Positions 1 to 8,674 of a stretch of DNA of 35,698 nt are shown piece after piece. The notes beneath the pieces are model-generated. The model saw nothing but the letters and a program-made list of their open reading frames with translations. It had not been told where the DNA came from and ran no database searches. The DNA is from Planctomycetia bacterium (lineage in GTDB: Bacteria; Planctomycetota; UBA8108; UBA1146): NCBI GenBank assembly GCA_009937185.1, contig JAACCY010000113.1, positions 1-35,698 of the forward strand, written 5' to 3'. The number at the start of each line of letters is the position of its first letter. Positions within the stretch are counted from its first letter, which is position 1. Both the position numbers and the translations under genes were made by a program.

Positions 1-750
1 CCCTTCTCGCTCTAGTTCATGCGCGAGAGTTTTATCACCAGACCTGACGATTTGTCCTTGAGAAAGAACATGAACGTGATCAGGAACGATGTAATCAAGG
101 AGTCTCTGATAGTGAGTAACCACAATGAAGGATCGATCTTCACCGCGAAGAGCATTGACTCCTTCTGCGACGATTCTCAGAGCATCGATATCCAAACCGG
201 AATCAGTCTCATCCAATATGGCTAGTGTAGGATCGAGAACCGCCATCTGGAGAATCTCATTCCTCTTCTTTTCACCGCCACTGAATCCATCATTGACAGA
301 TCTTTGGAGCAGTTTTTCATCCATTCCTACTAGTGCCATCTTTGATCGAACCAGTTGAAGAAAATCGACTGCATCTACTTCAGATTCTTCTCTGTAGCGA
401 CGCACAGCATTCAATGCAGACCTCAAGAAGTAGGCATTTGAAATTCCAGGAATTGATACCGGATACTGAAATGCGAGGAAGATTCCTTCGCATGCACGTT
501 CCTCCGGAGAGAGATCGAGCAGATCGATACCATTGTATCGAACAGACCCGCTATCAACGGCATAGTCTTCATGCCCGGCAATTACGTTAGCAAACGTGCT
601 CTTACCTGAACCGTTTGGCCCCATGATGGCATGCACTTCACCGGGTTTAACATCAAGATTAAGACCACGTAATATTGGTGCGTCCTCCACTGAAGCGTGG
701 AGATCATTTACTTCAAGAATCATCGAGCCCTCTTTTTCGTTCTCAGACAT
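1..750 (-). CDS. sufC: SufC, Fe-S cluster assembly ATPase (3' end cut by window edge)
   Basis: Translating the minus strand from the ATG at 750 gives about 250 residues of an ABC ATPase. Walker [10 protein letters not shown] is at about residues 44-52, the ABC signature [11 protein letters not shown] near 157, and Walker B with LDETDSGLD follows. SufC is the cytoplasmic ATPase of the SufBCD scaffold that builds Fe-S clusters; the Glu in LDETDSGLD is typical of SufC. The frame is open to base 1, ending in a stretch resembling the usual SufC C-terminus ([14 protein letters not shown]), so probably only about ten residues are missing. The sufB stop and this start overlap as TAATG, implying translational coupling. 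A second in-frame ATG at 723 (MILEV) matches the usual SufC start better, so the first nine residues are uncertain. Confidence 0.95.
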   Translation of the reverse strand, partial: MSENEKEGSMILEVNDLHASVEDAPILRGLNLDVKPGEVHAIMGPNGSGKSTFANVIAGHEDYAVDSGSVRYNGIDLLDLSPEERACEGIFLAFQYPVSIPGISNAYFLRSALNAVRRYREESEVDAVDFLQLVRSKMALVGMDEKLLQRSVNDGFSGGEKKRNEILQMAVLDPTLAILDETDSGLDIDALRIVAEGVNALRGEDRSFIVVTHYQRLLDYIVPDHVHVLSQGQIVRSGDKTLAHELEREG

Positions 751-2192
751 TATCCAACACTCCCCTCGAGACTGACCGCCAAAAGCTTTTGGGCCTCGAC
801 AGCAAACTCCATTGGAAGTTCACTGAAGACCTCTTTGCAAAAGCCATTCACGATCATCGAGATGGCGTCCTCTGTGGAAATACCTCTTTGATTACAATAG
901 AAAATCTGATCTTCACCGATCTTGGAGGTGGTCGCCTCATGCTCCACTTTGGCACTAGGGTTACGAACCTCTACATACGGAAAGGTATGAGCTCCGCAAC
1001 GATCTCCCAAAAGCATGGAATCACATTGTGAGAAATTCCGTGCGTCCTCCGCATTTTTCTTCACGTCAACGAGACCTCGGTAAGTGTTTTGACCTTGGCC
1101 AGCGCTAATACCTTTGGAGATAATAGTGCTTCGGGTTCGCTTACCTAGATGAACCATTTTGGTACCGGTATCAGCCTGTTGATGATTATTGGTCAAGGCC
1201 ACTGAATAGAACTCTCCAATAGAGTCGTCCCCTTGGAGAATGCAAGAAGGATACTTCCAAGTAATGGCGCTACCCGTCTCCACCTGAGTCCAGGAAATCT
1301 TGGAGCGATCTCCCTTACACAAGCCTCGCTTAGTGACAAAGTTGTAGATTCCGCCGACGCCATCGGCATCGCCTGGATACCAATTTTGTACAGTGGAGTA
1401 CTTAATGGTGGCGTCCTCTAGAGCGACGAGCTCAACCACAGCGGCGTGCAACTGGTTTTCATCTCTCATGGGTGCAGTACACCCTTCCAGATAGGAAACC
1501 GTCGACTTCTCATCAGCAACGATCAGGGTTCGCTCAAACTGACCAGTTCCTGCGGCATTGATTCGGAAGTACGTCGACAACTCCATAGGGCAGGCCACTC
1601 CCTTAGGGATGTAGCAGAATGATCCATCGGAGAAGACCGCAGCATTGAGTGCCGAGTAAAAGTTATCTGTGTATGGAACGACCGAGCCCAGATACTTCTT
1701 AATCAGATCCGGATGTTCTTTCACAGCGTCACTGAATGAACCGAAGATAATTCCCAGTTCAGCCAGTTTATCGCTGAAGGTCGTAGCCACAGAAACACTA
1801 TCAAAGACAGCGTCCACAGCCACATTGCTCAGACGTTTTTGCTCTTCTAAGGAAATCCCCAACTTCTCAAATGTTTCAAGAAGTTCAGGATCCACTTCAT
1901 CGAGACTATCCAGCTGTTTTTTTGGCTTAGGAGCACTGTAGTAAATCAGGTCTTGGTAGTTGACCGTATTCTTATTAACCTTCGCCCAAGCGGGATCCTC
2001 CATGGTTTGCCAATGACGAAACGCCTTCAGACGAAAATCAAGAAGCCAATCAGGCTCCCCTTTTCGTTTGACGATTTCGCGGATGGTGTCTTCATCAAGT
2101 CCCGGAGGTATAGAATCCGCCTCGACATCAGTGACGAAACCGAATTCATATTCCTTGTCGGCAAGTTTCTGTAACTCTTCTGCTTCAGACAT
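750..2192 (-). CDS. sufB: SufB, Fe-S cluster scaffold subunit
   Basis: The 480-residue protein matches SufB in length and sequence. It has the N-terminal [17 protein letters not shown] region, a beta-helix core including [21 protein letters not shown], and a conserved C-terminal part around [18 protein letters not shown] and [15 protein letters not shown]. SufB is the scaffold on which the nascent cluster forms in the SufBCD complex in the cytosol. The ATG at 2192 has an AAGGA SD five bases upstream. It overlaps the end of the Rrf2 regulator by 8 bases and the start of sufC by one base, so the three genes form one operon. The remaining suf genes (sufD, sufS and others) would lie beyond the left edge. 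Confidence 0.97.
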   Translation of the reverse strand: MSEAEELQKLADKEYEFGFVTDVEADSIPPGLDEDTIREIVKRKGEPDWLLDFRLKAFRHWQTMEDPAWAKVNKNTVNYQDLIYYSAPKPKKQLDSLDEVDPELLETFEKLGISLEEQKRLSNVAVDAVFDSVSVATTFSDKLAELGIIFGSFSDAVKEHPDLIKKYLGSVVPYTDNFYSALNAAVFSDGSFCYIPKGVACPMELSTYFRINAAGTGQFERTLIVADEKSTVSYLEGCTAPMRDENQLHAAVVELVALEDATIKYSTVQNWYPGDADGVGGIYNFVTKRGLCKGDRSKISWTQVETGSAITWKYPSCILQGDDSIGEFYSVALTNNHQQADTGTKMVHLGKRTRSTIISKGISAGQGQNTYRGLVDVKKNAEDARNFSQCDSMLLGDRCGAHTFPYVEVRNPSAKVEHEATTSKIGEDQIFYCNQRGISTEDAISMIVNGFCKEVFSELPMEFAVEAQKLLAVSLEGSVG

Positions 2193-2673
2193 TCTTGTCC
2201 TTCATTCTCCCTTGTTCGGTCTCTGAGATTTTTCCAGCGGCAGCCAGCACTCCACCCGGAATAGCCATCTGCTCAAGCGTGATATTCTCCAGAGTCTCAA
2301 CAATTCGATCGTTGATAAATTTCCAATTTTCACTCATCGGGCACAGTGATCCCACGTCACATTGATCTGGTCCACCCTCCGCACAGTCGGTCATGGCAAT
2401 GGGACCATCGAGGGCCGTGATCACCTGCTGAATCGAAATCTCTGCTGAAGGACGAGATAATTGGTATCCGCCTTGGACACCCCTTCTCGATTCGAGGATT
2501 TCCCCCCGAACCAAAGCTTTCAAAATCTTGCTGACATTGGGCAGTGCGAGCCCTGAGGTCATAGCGATTTCCGGAGCAGAAAGAAGACGACGGGGGTGCT
2601 CCCCCTCACCTTCCCTGATCAGGCAGGTCAGAATCATGATTCCGTAATCGGTTTGACGATTCAGGCGCAACAT
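2185..2673 (-). CDS. Rrf2-family regulator of the SUF operon
   Basis: The protein opens [15 protein letters not shown], the usual start of Rrf2 winged-helix regulators. A helix-turn-helix follows ([20 protein letters not shown]) with the wing motif [12 protein letters not shown]. Three cysteines near residues 100-115 (C-x7-C-x5-C, in [10 protein letters not shown] and DVGSLCP) are placed like the Fe-S ligands of IscR and SUF regulators. It therefore probably senses Fe-S cluster status and controls sufB and sufC. I chose the ATG at 2673, with AAGGG ten bases upstream, because the open frame extending to 2865 adds 64 residues with no family resemblance and reads through the presumed promoter. 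It overlaps sufB by 8 bases. A match to the Xanthomonas-type SUF regulator family is my reading from memory. Confidence 0.9.
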   Translation of the reverse strand: MLRLNRQTDYGIMILTCLIREGEGEHPRRLLSAPEIAMTSGLALPNVSKILKALVRGEILESRRGVQGGYQLSRPSAEISIQQVITALDGPIAMTDCAEGGPDQCDVGSLCPMSENWKFINDRIVETLENITLEQMAIPGGVLAAAGKISETEQGRMKDKNV

Positions 2674-2763
2674 ACCTCGAATACCCTTGCCGGTTCTCTC
2701 CGTGCCTCCTGTGTCACTTCGTGGTGATTTCATCCCGCCGAAGACCCCAGGAAAACTCAAATG

Positions 2764-2780
2764 AGGACCAATCTGGTCCT
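2764..2780. promoter_or_regulatory. Perfect 17-bp palindrome, probable operator of the Rrf2/suf promoter
   Basis: AGGACCA-ATC-TGGTCCT is a perfect 7-bp inverted repeat with a 3-bp centre. It lies just downstream of the putative minus-strand -10 element, so a bound dimer would cover the transcription start. Placement 91 bases upstream of the regulator start suggests autoregulation. No binding data are implied. Confidence 0.5.
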
Positions 2781-2786
2781 GATTAG

Positions 2787-2814
2787 ATTCTCCCACTCTG
2801 GGGGTAACCGTCAA
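2787..2814 (-). promoter_or_regulatory. Candidate sigma70-type promoter for the suf operon
   Basis: On the minus strand TTGACG (2814-2809) is separated by 16 bases from GAGAAT (2792-2787), a 5/6 and a 4/6 match to consensus. The predicted start falls at the edge of the 17-bp palindrome. This is a consensus match only. Confidence 0.35.
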
Positions 2815-2841
2815 GTGATCCCACAAGTGAAGTTGGGTCTG

Positions 2842-2865
2842 GTGGTTGAATTGCCTTCCAACCAC
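2842..2865. repeat. Inverted repeat upstream of ctaB
   Basis: GTGGTTG (2842-2848) and CAACCAC (2859-2865) form a perfect 7-bp inverted repeat with a 10-base loop, ending 26 bases before the ctaB start. It could be a leader hairpin or an operator. There is no T-run, so it is not an intrinsic terminator. Confidence 0.35.
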
Positions 2866-2891
2866 TAAACTCCCATGGACAGGAGAGTGAT

Positions 2892-3851
2892 TTGAAAGAA
2901 ACCCAAGACCAACCGAATCAGCCCGATTCTTCGAAAAACGAGGATCCGGGGCTCATTTCGGACCTCATTCAACTGGCCAAACCTAGACTCACGCTCCTAG
3001 TCGTCATCACCGCGAGCCTGGGTGTCGCGACCTCATGGTCGTTTACTGACGTGAGTTCTTTTAGAGGGACGACCGATCAATGGCTCGATCGTTGGGGAGC
3101 ACTGCTCGCCATCTCTGCAGGAACCGCCCTCCTCGCTGCGGCAGCAAATTCCTTGAACATGCTATGGGAACGTAAACAAGACCAACTGATGAAGCGCACG
3201 GCTGTCAGAGCAACAGCAAGGGGAAGAGTCGGAGCAGGGATCGTTATTCCCTATTCATTCATAACGGGATCACTCGGTAGCTATATGGTCTGGCAGGGTG
3301 GAACTGTCTTCGCTGCAATTCTCGGTATCGTCAGTCTCTTGCTCTACGTTCTTGTCTACACTCCGTTAAAAATGCGAACGACTCTCAACACACTCTTTGG
3401 TGCTATACCCGGAGCACTTCCGCCCATGATTGGTTGGTGCGGGGCCGGTGGATCACCTTTACATCCTGTAGGGCTAACACTCTTTGGCATTCTCTTTATT
3501 TGGCAGATACCCCATTTTCTCGCGATCGCTTGGATGCACCGAGCCGAATACGAAAAAGCAGGATTCAGAATGCTTCCCAGCATCGACAAAGATGGGCATC
3601 GCACTGCACTGACCGCGCTACTCTGGTCACTGCTTCTTTGGGGCGTCAGTCTCATTCCAACATTGATGCAAACAGCGGGCTGGATCTATTTGGGAGTTTC
3701 GAGCTTGGGTGGAATATATATGTCATACAGATCCTACCAACTGCTTAAAGAGAGAAGCCGCCCTGCTGCTAGAAGTTTGTTTTTCGCAAGCCTGTTGTAC
3801 CTTCCGATCGTACTGGGAGCACTCGTTGCAGATGCGGGTCCCATTTCATGA
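2892..3851 (+). CDS. ctaB: Protoheme IX farnesyltransferase (heme O synthase)
   Basis: This 319-residue UbiA-family membrane protein adds a farnesyl group to heme b, giving heme O, the precursor of heme A for the caa3 oxidase encoded downstream on the other strand. The prenyl-diphosphate binding motif NMLWERKQDQLMKRT (Asp-rich N-x3-E-x3-D pattern) and the second conserved loop IWQIPHFLAIAWMHRAEYEKAG, with SIDKDG, are present among about nine hydrophobic segments. Start is TTG at 2892 with AGGAG six bases upstream; the nearby ATG at 2875 hits a stop after six codons. The last codon overlaps the next gene as ATGA. Confidence 0.96.
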   Translation: MKETQDQPNQPDSSKNEDPGLISDLIQLAKPRLTLLVVITASLGVATSWSFTDVSSFRGTTDQWLDRWGALLAISAGTALLAAAANSLNMLWERKQDQLMKRTAVRATARGRVGAGIVIPYSFITGSLGSYMVWQGGTVFAAILGIVSLLLYVLVYTPLKMRTTLNTLFGAIPGALPPMIGWCGAGGSPLHPVGLTLFGILFIWQIPHFLAIAWMHRAEYEKAGFRMLPSIDKDGHRTALTALLWSLLLWGVSLIPTLMQTAGWIYLGVSSLGGIYMSYRSYQLLKERSRPAARSLFFASLLYLPIVLGALVADAGPIS

Positions 3852-4822
3852 ACAGACCCGTTTCTTCAAAAGGAGATCGATTCAAGTTCAGAGCTTTGAT
3901 ACTGGTGCTCTCAGTGCTCCTTGTTTCCGTCGCAGCATGGCGAATACCACATCTTTCCAGAGCTCTTCAAGAAGCCCAGCGTCTCGGACCTCAAGGCTTC
4001 AAGACCAACGGATTCGATATTCCAGAATCTCTGATAGCAGACCCCACCTTCGTGCGCTGGGGAGTCCCTGGGCAAATCACATCGGTCGATATGCCCGAAG
4101 TATGGGGACAAGCAAAAGTCATAGAACTCGGATCCTCGTTCAGAAAAAGGTTTCTAGTTTCTTCCAGCGAAGTCGTAGGTGTTCGTTTTAACGGAGAATC
4201 TCGTGCCTACCCACTGAGGCTTCTTCAATGGCACGAAGTCGTCAACGACGTCGTCGGCGGTGTGCCTATATGCGTGATTTATCACCCACTGTCAGAAACT
4301 CTCTGCGTCTTTGAACGCAAATCGACATCGACCTCTGTAGAACCTCCTCTCTTTGGAACGAGCGGTTTGATTCTCGATTGTTGCTTGTTGATTCACGATC
4401 GCTTGGGACCAGATCAACGAAAACTCGAAAGTCTATGGAGTCCGGTCGATGGGAAAGCCCTCTTCGGTCCTCGATCTGGAGAAGAACTCCAACTGCTTCC
4501 CTTTTCCCTGACGACTTGGAATGAGTGGCTAGAAGAATCTCCGTCTACAGACGTGATGGCCATACTCGAATCACATCGCAACTACTACAAGAAAGAGCCT
4601 TATCTTCCTTATCGCCAACGTGATTTACCTCGGTATCCGTTTGCCCCAGTTGCCAAAGATACATATAAAAATCTCGCAAGAGTTCAACTGACCCGAGATT
4701 CAGGCCAATGGCGAGTAGCGATCGTCGACGAGGATCAATTCCGTATTGATAATGGGGCGTATGCCGTCAGTTCCTGGTTTGCTGTTCATGCCCGGGAACT
4801 AGAGTTCGAGACGCCCCGATAA
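3848..4822 (+). CDS. DUF3179 domain membrane-anchored protein
   Basis: The 324-residue protein has one N-terminal hydrophobic segment (about 15-32), then the DUF3179 core: GVRFNGESRAYPLRLLQWHEVVND (about 111-134), followed by GGVPICVIYHPLSET. The function of DUF3179 is not established. In typical members as I recall them the last motif reads YCPLCGT; here both cysteines are replaced (H146 and S149), so any metal or disulfide role of that pair is lost. The C-terminal half ends with a second conserved patch (SSWFAVHAREL). The ATGA overlap with ctaB and the position beside the oxidase cluster suggest a role in respiratory assembly, but that is inference. It converges on the minus-strand oxidase operon with a 24-base gap and no visible terminator. 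Confidence 0.85.
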   Translation: MNRPVSSKGDRFKFRALILVLSVLLVSVAAWRIPHLSRALQEAQRLGPQGFKTNGFDIPESLIADPTFVRWGVPGQITSVDMPEVWGQAKVIELGSSFRKRFLVSSSEVVGVRFNGESRAYPLRLLQWHEVVNDVVGGVPICVIYHPLSETLCVFERKSTSTSVEPPLFGTSGLILDCCLLIHDRLGPDQRKLESLWSPVDGKALFGPRSGEELQLLPFSLTTWNEWLEESPSTDVMAILESHRNYYKKEPYLPYRQRDLPRYPFAPVAKDTYKNLARVQLTRDSGQWRVAIVDEDQFRIDNGAYAVSSWFAVHARELEFETPR

Positions 4823-4846
4823 AGGACGTGCTCTCCATCAAAAGGG

Positions 4847-5461
4847 CTAAGCGAGCCATAGTAGGAATGCGAATAATCCTACCCAGACTCCTCCGAGAAA
4901 GTGCCAATACAATGTGACTTGCTGGACGGTGATATGATGCAGACTCCAGTAGCCACCGCGCGTTGCATAAGAAGTCACATAAGCCTGAAAAACCAATCCA
5001 CCCGCTAAGTGCAGTGCATGAATCAATCCAAGAGCATAAATAGTCCAGCCATGGAGAGAAGAACTGGCATTAAAGCTCCCATCTCCTCCTGACAACATCT
5101 GCTGCCAAACCTGTTCCTGCAGAAATAGAAAAACAAATCCAAGAATCAGGACCAGCCACATGCAAGCCTTAAAGAGGCGAAGCGAATCCTCTCTGACAGA
5201 GGACAATCCCAGCTGAGAAAACACACTAATTAAAAGGATGACACCCGTGCTGACCCAGGCAAGGTCGGGAATAGGAGGGGCATTTTCTCCCCAGTTGGGA
5301 GAAGAATTCCTAATGATAACGATCCCGATGATACTCGCGATGAAGAAGACACCTATTGAGGACAAGAAGAGCCACATTCCCATGCGAATAGCGATGGGAT
5401 TTGGGGGAGACGGTAACGTCTCCCCTTCCTCTAACCTTGATTGCAAAGACTCCTCGGTCAA
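4847..5461 (-). CDS. Short cytochrome c oxidase subunit III-like protein
   Basis: The 204-residue protein has five hydrophobic segments and the heme-copper oxidase subunit III signature: GMWLFLSS near residue 28, LHGWTIYALGLIHALHLAGGLVF, and the closing VTLYWHFLGGVWVGLFAFLL. It is a paralogue of the larger ctaE two genes upstream and lacks the first two helices of classical seven-helix subunit III. It is the last gene of the long respiratory operon. Start is TTG at 5461 with GGAG six bases upstream; no ATG start in this frame fits. It could be an extra subunit of the same oxidase or of the ACIII-oxidase supercomplex. Confidence 0.85.
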   Translation of the reverse strand: MTEESLQSRLEEGETLPSPPNPIAIRMGMWLFLSSIGVFFIASIIGIVIIRNSSPNWGENAPPIPDLAWVSTGVILLISVFSQLGLSSVREDSLRLFKACMWLVLILGFVFLFLQEQVWQQMLSGGDGSFNASSSLHGWTIYALGLIHALHLAGGLVFQAYVTSYATRGGYWSLHHITVQQVTLYWHFLGGVWVGLFAFLLWLA

Positions 5462-5492
5462 TTCCTTCTCCGGTCAGAAGTTCTGACGAAAT

Positions 5493-5948
5493 CTAGTCGC
5501 TGGGATTAAACTGCGTCTCAAGTATTGTCGGATCCACGATCAGGTTTTCCTTGTACTCACCGGTATCGAGAAGGGCAAAGCCCAAAAAGATTCCAAGGAA
5601 AAGAAATGACCCGACGAGAATGATGGCATTGAAGGGTCTATCCCACCTCAAGTGCATGAAATACAACGAGACCAAAATGGCTTTAATGGTTGCGACACCC
5701 ATTGCCACGATGATGTTCAGGGACCCTAAGTCGATGTAAGAAACTCCTACGGTGATCCATGTTAAAAACAAGAGAGCCGTCAGAATTGTCATCATTAGAA
5801 CCGTAGGGGTCATATGACCCACAACCGGATGAGGATCCTTGGTTCCTTTAGTCATCTTCCCCACCACAAGAGTGACAAGGAGACTTAAAAAGGCTGCCGA
5901 CAGGATGAGCCAGTCGACGTTATTCAGAAGTTTTTCAACGATGCTCAT
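5493..5948 (-). CDS. ctaF: Cytochrome c oxidase subunit IV (prokaryotic type)
   Basis: The 151-residue protein has three or four hydrophobic segments. The conserved core of prokaryotic subunit IV is visible: IIVAMGVATIKAILVSLYFMHLRWD, then LGIFLGFALLDTGEY. It stabilises the catalytic core of aa3/caa3 oxidases in the inner membrane. I chose the ATG at 5948 because AGGAGG lies four bases upstream and overlaps the ctaE stop codon; the longer frame from 5996 would start inside ctaE. It sits between ctaE and the short subunit III-like gene. Confidence 0.9.
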   Translation of the reverse strand: MSIVEKLLNNVDWLILSAAFLSLLVTLVVGKMTKGTKDPHPVVGHMTPTVLMMTILTALLFLTWITVGVSYIDLGSLNIIVAMGVATIKAILVSLYFMHLRWDRPFNAIILVGSFLFLGIFLGFALLDTGEYKENLIVDPTILETQFNPSD

Positions 5949-5956
5949 GATGCCTC

Positions 5957-6907
5957 CTATTCCACAAGGTAAAGCAAGGGAAAGAGGTAAATCCAAATCA
6001 GATCCACCAAGTGCCAGTACAAACCACCCAAGTCCACCGGGGTGAAGAATTCAGGACCGATACGGCCCTTCGCTACCAGCACCATCAACCAGACCATGAC
6101 GGCCATGCCGATCAACACGTGAATCCCATGGAGTCCCGTTAAACAGAAGTAGATACTGAAGAACACATGAGCATTGGGTGGCCTGGCCGATTTCGGCAGT
6201 TCCGCAGGGGGGATATATAACCCCTCGCCTTCCGGATGACCGCTCTGCTTTTCGATCTCCATGTCGATTTCATCCTGATTGATAGCCCGTCCTCCGGGAG
6301 CCATCGCTGGAGTTTTGACCTGCCCCTTCGCCTTGGGCTCAATCAACACCACTTCTGCAAGTGGACGAGAGATATCGGTCTTTTGTGCAACCACATTGAG
6401 TTCGAGGAGATCCCTCTCCGCCTCTGCCGTTGTAACAGTGGCGTATGAGAAACTCTGGCCTGGGAAGAGTCCCTCATGGAATTTTTTCGAGTACTCAATG
6501 TACTTGATTCCCATGAAGCCCAATCCGCATACGAATGTGATGGATAGAAAAAACAGAATTCTGTTTTTACGACCCAGCTGCGCTTCACGAACGGCGAGAG
6601 CCATCGTCAAGGAAGAGAACAGCAAGACCATCGTATTCGTGGCTCCCCATCTCTTGTCGAGGAACTGGTGTCCCCATTCAAAGAGCTCGGGATGGTTCGC
6701 CTTGTAAACAGTGTAGAAACAGAACAATCCCCCGAAGAGAAGAACCTCGGTTGCCAGAAATAGCCACATTCCGAGCTTACCTGCTTCGAATTGTTGCTGA
6801 AGACTGTCAAAGTGGTGCGCGAGATGAGGAGAGTGGCCATGGCCATGCCCATCACCGTGTTCACCGGCAGCTTCTTCGGGTTTTTCCTGATGCGCGTCGC
6901 CGCTCAT
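5957..6907 (-). CDS. ctaE: Cytochrome c oxidase subunit III with long linker
   Basis: Subunit III of the caa3 oxidase, an integral membrane protein. Typical motifs are GMWLFLATEVLLFGGLF, FMGIKYIEYSKKFHEGL, and the end DLGGLYWHLVDLIWIYLFPLLYL. Two features are unusual. The N-terminus is rich in His (HGDGHGHGHSPHLAHH). A hydrophilic linker of about 90 residues, from FPGQSF to SARPPNAH, separates helix III-IV from the C-terminal helices. I chose ATG 6907, which has GGAG five bases upstream; ATG 6919 would add four residues and lies two bases after ctaD but has a weaker SD. The gene runs straight into ctaF. Confidence 0.93.
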   Translation of the reverse strand: MSGDAHQEKPEEAAGEHGDGHGHGHSPHLAHHFDSLQQQFEAGKLGMWLFLATEVLLFGGLFCFYTVYKANHPELFEWGHQFLDKRWGATNTMVLLFSSLTMALAVREAQLGRKNRILFFLSITFVCGLGFMGIKYIEYSKKFHEGLFPGQSFSYATVTTAEAERDLLELNVVAQKTDISRPLAEVVLIEPKAKGQVKTPAMAPGGRAINQDEIDMEIEKQSGHPEGEGLYIPPAELPKSARPPNAHVFFSIYFCLTGLHGIHVLIGMAVMVWLMVLVAKGRIGPEFFTPVDLGGLYWHLVDLIWIYLFPLLYLVE

Positions 6908-6921
6908 CTTATCTCCCATCT

Positions 6922-8547
6922 TCAGGCCAAGCCTTTAGAGCTCTGGCTGGAGTAGTTCCCGGTTACGGGATCATAGTCGAATTGATCGAGTTCGTATGGA
7001 TCTGTCGCAGAAGGAACCCCGTGGAAGTTTTCCAGAGGAGGTGGCGACGGTGTATGCCACTCAAGACTGTTTCCACCCCATGGATTCATCGGAGCTTTCT
7101 TGCCCGATACCAGCGATTGGATCAGATAGAAAGCTGTCAGGAAGAATCCCGCAGCCATCACGTATGAACCAATCGTCGAAAGTTGGTGGTAGATTTGAAA
7201 CTTGTCTTCATATGTGTAGTAACGACGAGGCATACCCAGTGAGCCCATGACAAACTGCGGAATGAACGTCAAATTGAATCCAATGAATACAAGCATGCAC
7301 GCGATGCGGCCCCAGAATTCATTGAACATGCGACCCGTCATTTTTGGCCACCAATGGTGAAGTCCCCCAACAAACGCGATCAAGGCACTTCCCATCATGA
7401 CGTAATGAAAGTGTGCGACCACGAAGTAGGTGTCGTGCAGATGGGTATCAATACTCAATACGCCTAGGAACAAACCTGTCAATCCGCCGATGGTGAATAG
7501 GAATATAAAGGCGATACCGTAAAGCATTGATGTGTTGAGATTGATGGACCCTTTGTACATCGTTGCTATCCAGTTGAAGACCTTGATCGCGGAAGGGATT
7601 CCCACAGAGAAGGTAATACCACTGAAGATGATGTTCATCATAGTGGACTGACCACTCGTGAACATGTGGTGACCCCAAACGATGAAGGAGAAGATAGCAA
7701 TCGCAACTGACGAGTATGCGATGTAACGGTATCCAAAGATTCTTTTGTGACTATGAACCGCGATGATTTCACTGATCACTCCCATGGCGGGGATAATCAT
7801 GATGTAGACCGCGGGGTGACTGTAGAACCAAAAGAAGTGCTGGTAGAGAACCGGGTCTCCTCCGTTTTGCGGATCGAAGATTCCAATTCCAAGGGTTCTC
7901 TCAAGAATCAAAAGCAGAAGCGTGATTCCAAGAACCGGAGTGGCCAAGACCTGAATGACAGCCGTTGAATAGGTCGCCCACAGGAACAAAGGCATGTTGA
8001 ACCAAGTCATCCCCTTGGGTCGCATCTTGTGAATCGTCACAATGAAGTTGAGACCCGTGAAGATACTCGAGAAACCCAATATGAAGACGCCGACGACAGC
8101 AGGAATAACCGCTGTTGGCGAACTCGTACTGTATGGAGTGTAAAAGGTCCAACCCGTGTCCACGCCGCCACTGAAGAGCACGTAGACAAAGAAAGCTGCC
8201 CCGGACACCCAGAGATAGAATGATCCAAGGTTCAATCGTGGGAATGCCACGTCCTTCGCCCCCAATAGGAGCGGCAGGACAAAGTTTCCAAGTGCAGCGG
8301 GCACTCCTGGAATGATGACCAGAAACACCATGATCGCACCGTGGGTTGTAAACCACTGGTTGTACAGATCCGCCTGCGCCCCTGCATCACTTCCGGCAAA
8401 CAGCGGCGTGATCAGCGGGATGGGAGAAAATAGTTCAGTTCTTACAAGAAGAGCGAACACTCCTCCAAGAAGAAACATCGACAGGACTCCCACCAGATAC
8501 ATCAAGCCAATACGCTTGTGATCAAGAGTGAACATCCAGGACGTCAA
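6922..8547 (-). CDS. ctaD: Cytochrome c oxidase subunit I, A2-type (5' end uncertain)
   Basis: Catalytic subunit of the proton-pumping caa3 oxidase. Visible are the heme a and a3 ligands ([21 protein letters not shown]), the CuB pair in WGHHMF, and the HPAVY His-Tyr. At residues 242-245 it reads YSHP with Ala where A1 enzymes have the D-channel Glu, which marks an A2-type enzyme. The K-channel Lys is in [11 protein letters not shown]. The coordinates given start at a TTG with no SD. The frame stays open upstream to the ctaC stop and encodes a plausible N-terminus ([12 protein letters not shown]) but contains no standard start codon. The only good SD plus ATG (8660) is in another frame, so a one-base indel in nature or assembly is possible. 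Confidence 0.95.
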   Translation of the reverse strand: MTSWMFTLDHKRIGLMYLVGVLSMFLLGGVFALLVRTELFSPIPLITPLFAGSDAGAQADLYNQWFTTHGAIMVFLVIIPGVPAALGNFVLPLLLGAKDVAFPRLNLGSFYLWVSGAAFFVYVLFSGGVDTGWTFYTPYSTSSPTAVIPAVVGVFILGFSSIFTGLNFIVTIHKMRPKGMTWFNMPLFLWATYSTAVIQVLATPVLGITLLLLILERTLGIGIFDPQNGGDPVLYQHFFWFYSHPAVYIMIIPAMGVISEIIAVHSHKRIFGYRYIAYSSVAIAIFSFIVWGHHMFTSGQSTMMNIIFSGITFSVGIPSAIKVFNWIATMYKGSINLNTSMLYGIAFIFLFTIGGLTGLFLGVLSIDTHLHDTYFVVAHFHYVMMGSALIAFVGGLHHWWPKMTGRMFNEFWGRIACMLVFIGFNLTFIPQFVMGSLGMPRRYYTYEDKFQIYHQLSTIGSYVMAAGFFLTAFYLIQSLVSGKKAPMNPWGGNSLEWHTPSPPPLENFHGVPSATDPYELDQFDYDPVTGNYSSQSSKGLA

Positions 8548-8674
8548 CGTGTTCGTAACCGTCAGGTAACTGGGTCCGGAAATCTTCGTCTCATGAGAAG
8601 TCTGCTCGACTTCCTGAGAAGAGAGATCGGATCCAGTAGAGGCCTTTCGTCGGGATTCATTATTGCGCTCCTTA
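8548..8674 (-). other. Open N-terminal extension of ctaD lacking a start codon
   Basis: In the ctaD frame this stretch has no stop and no ATG, GTG or TTG. Its translation looks like a natural hydrophilic CtaD N-terminus ending in [11 protein letters not shown] just before [19 protein letters not shown], seven bases and an ATG at 8660 look like the true start but read in a different frame, which stops at TGA 8564-8562. Adding one base just after that ATG would join them. The true ctaD therefore probably begins at 8660. Confidence 0.55.

Noticed and set aside
2875-2895. Six-codon upstream frame overlapping the ctaB TTG
   Set aside because: Too short and without its own SD; probably chance, though the overlap could in principle couple translation.
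8562-8660. 32-codon frame beginning at an ATG with an ideal SD before ctaD
   Set aside because: Its translation is basic with no family resemblance and it overlaps the natural-looking N-terminal frame of ctaD; better explained as the displaced ctaD start.
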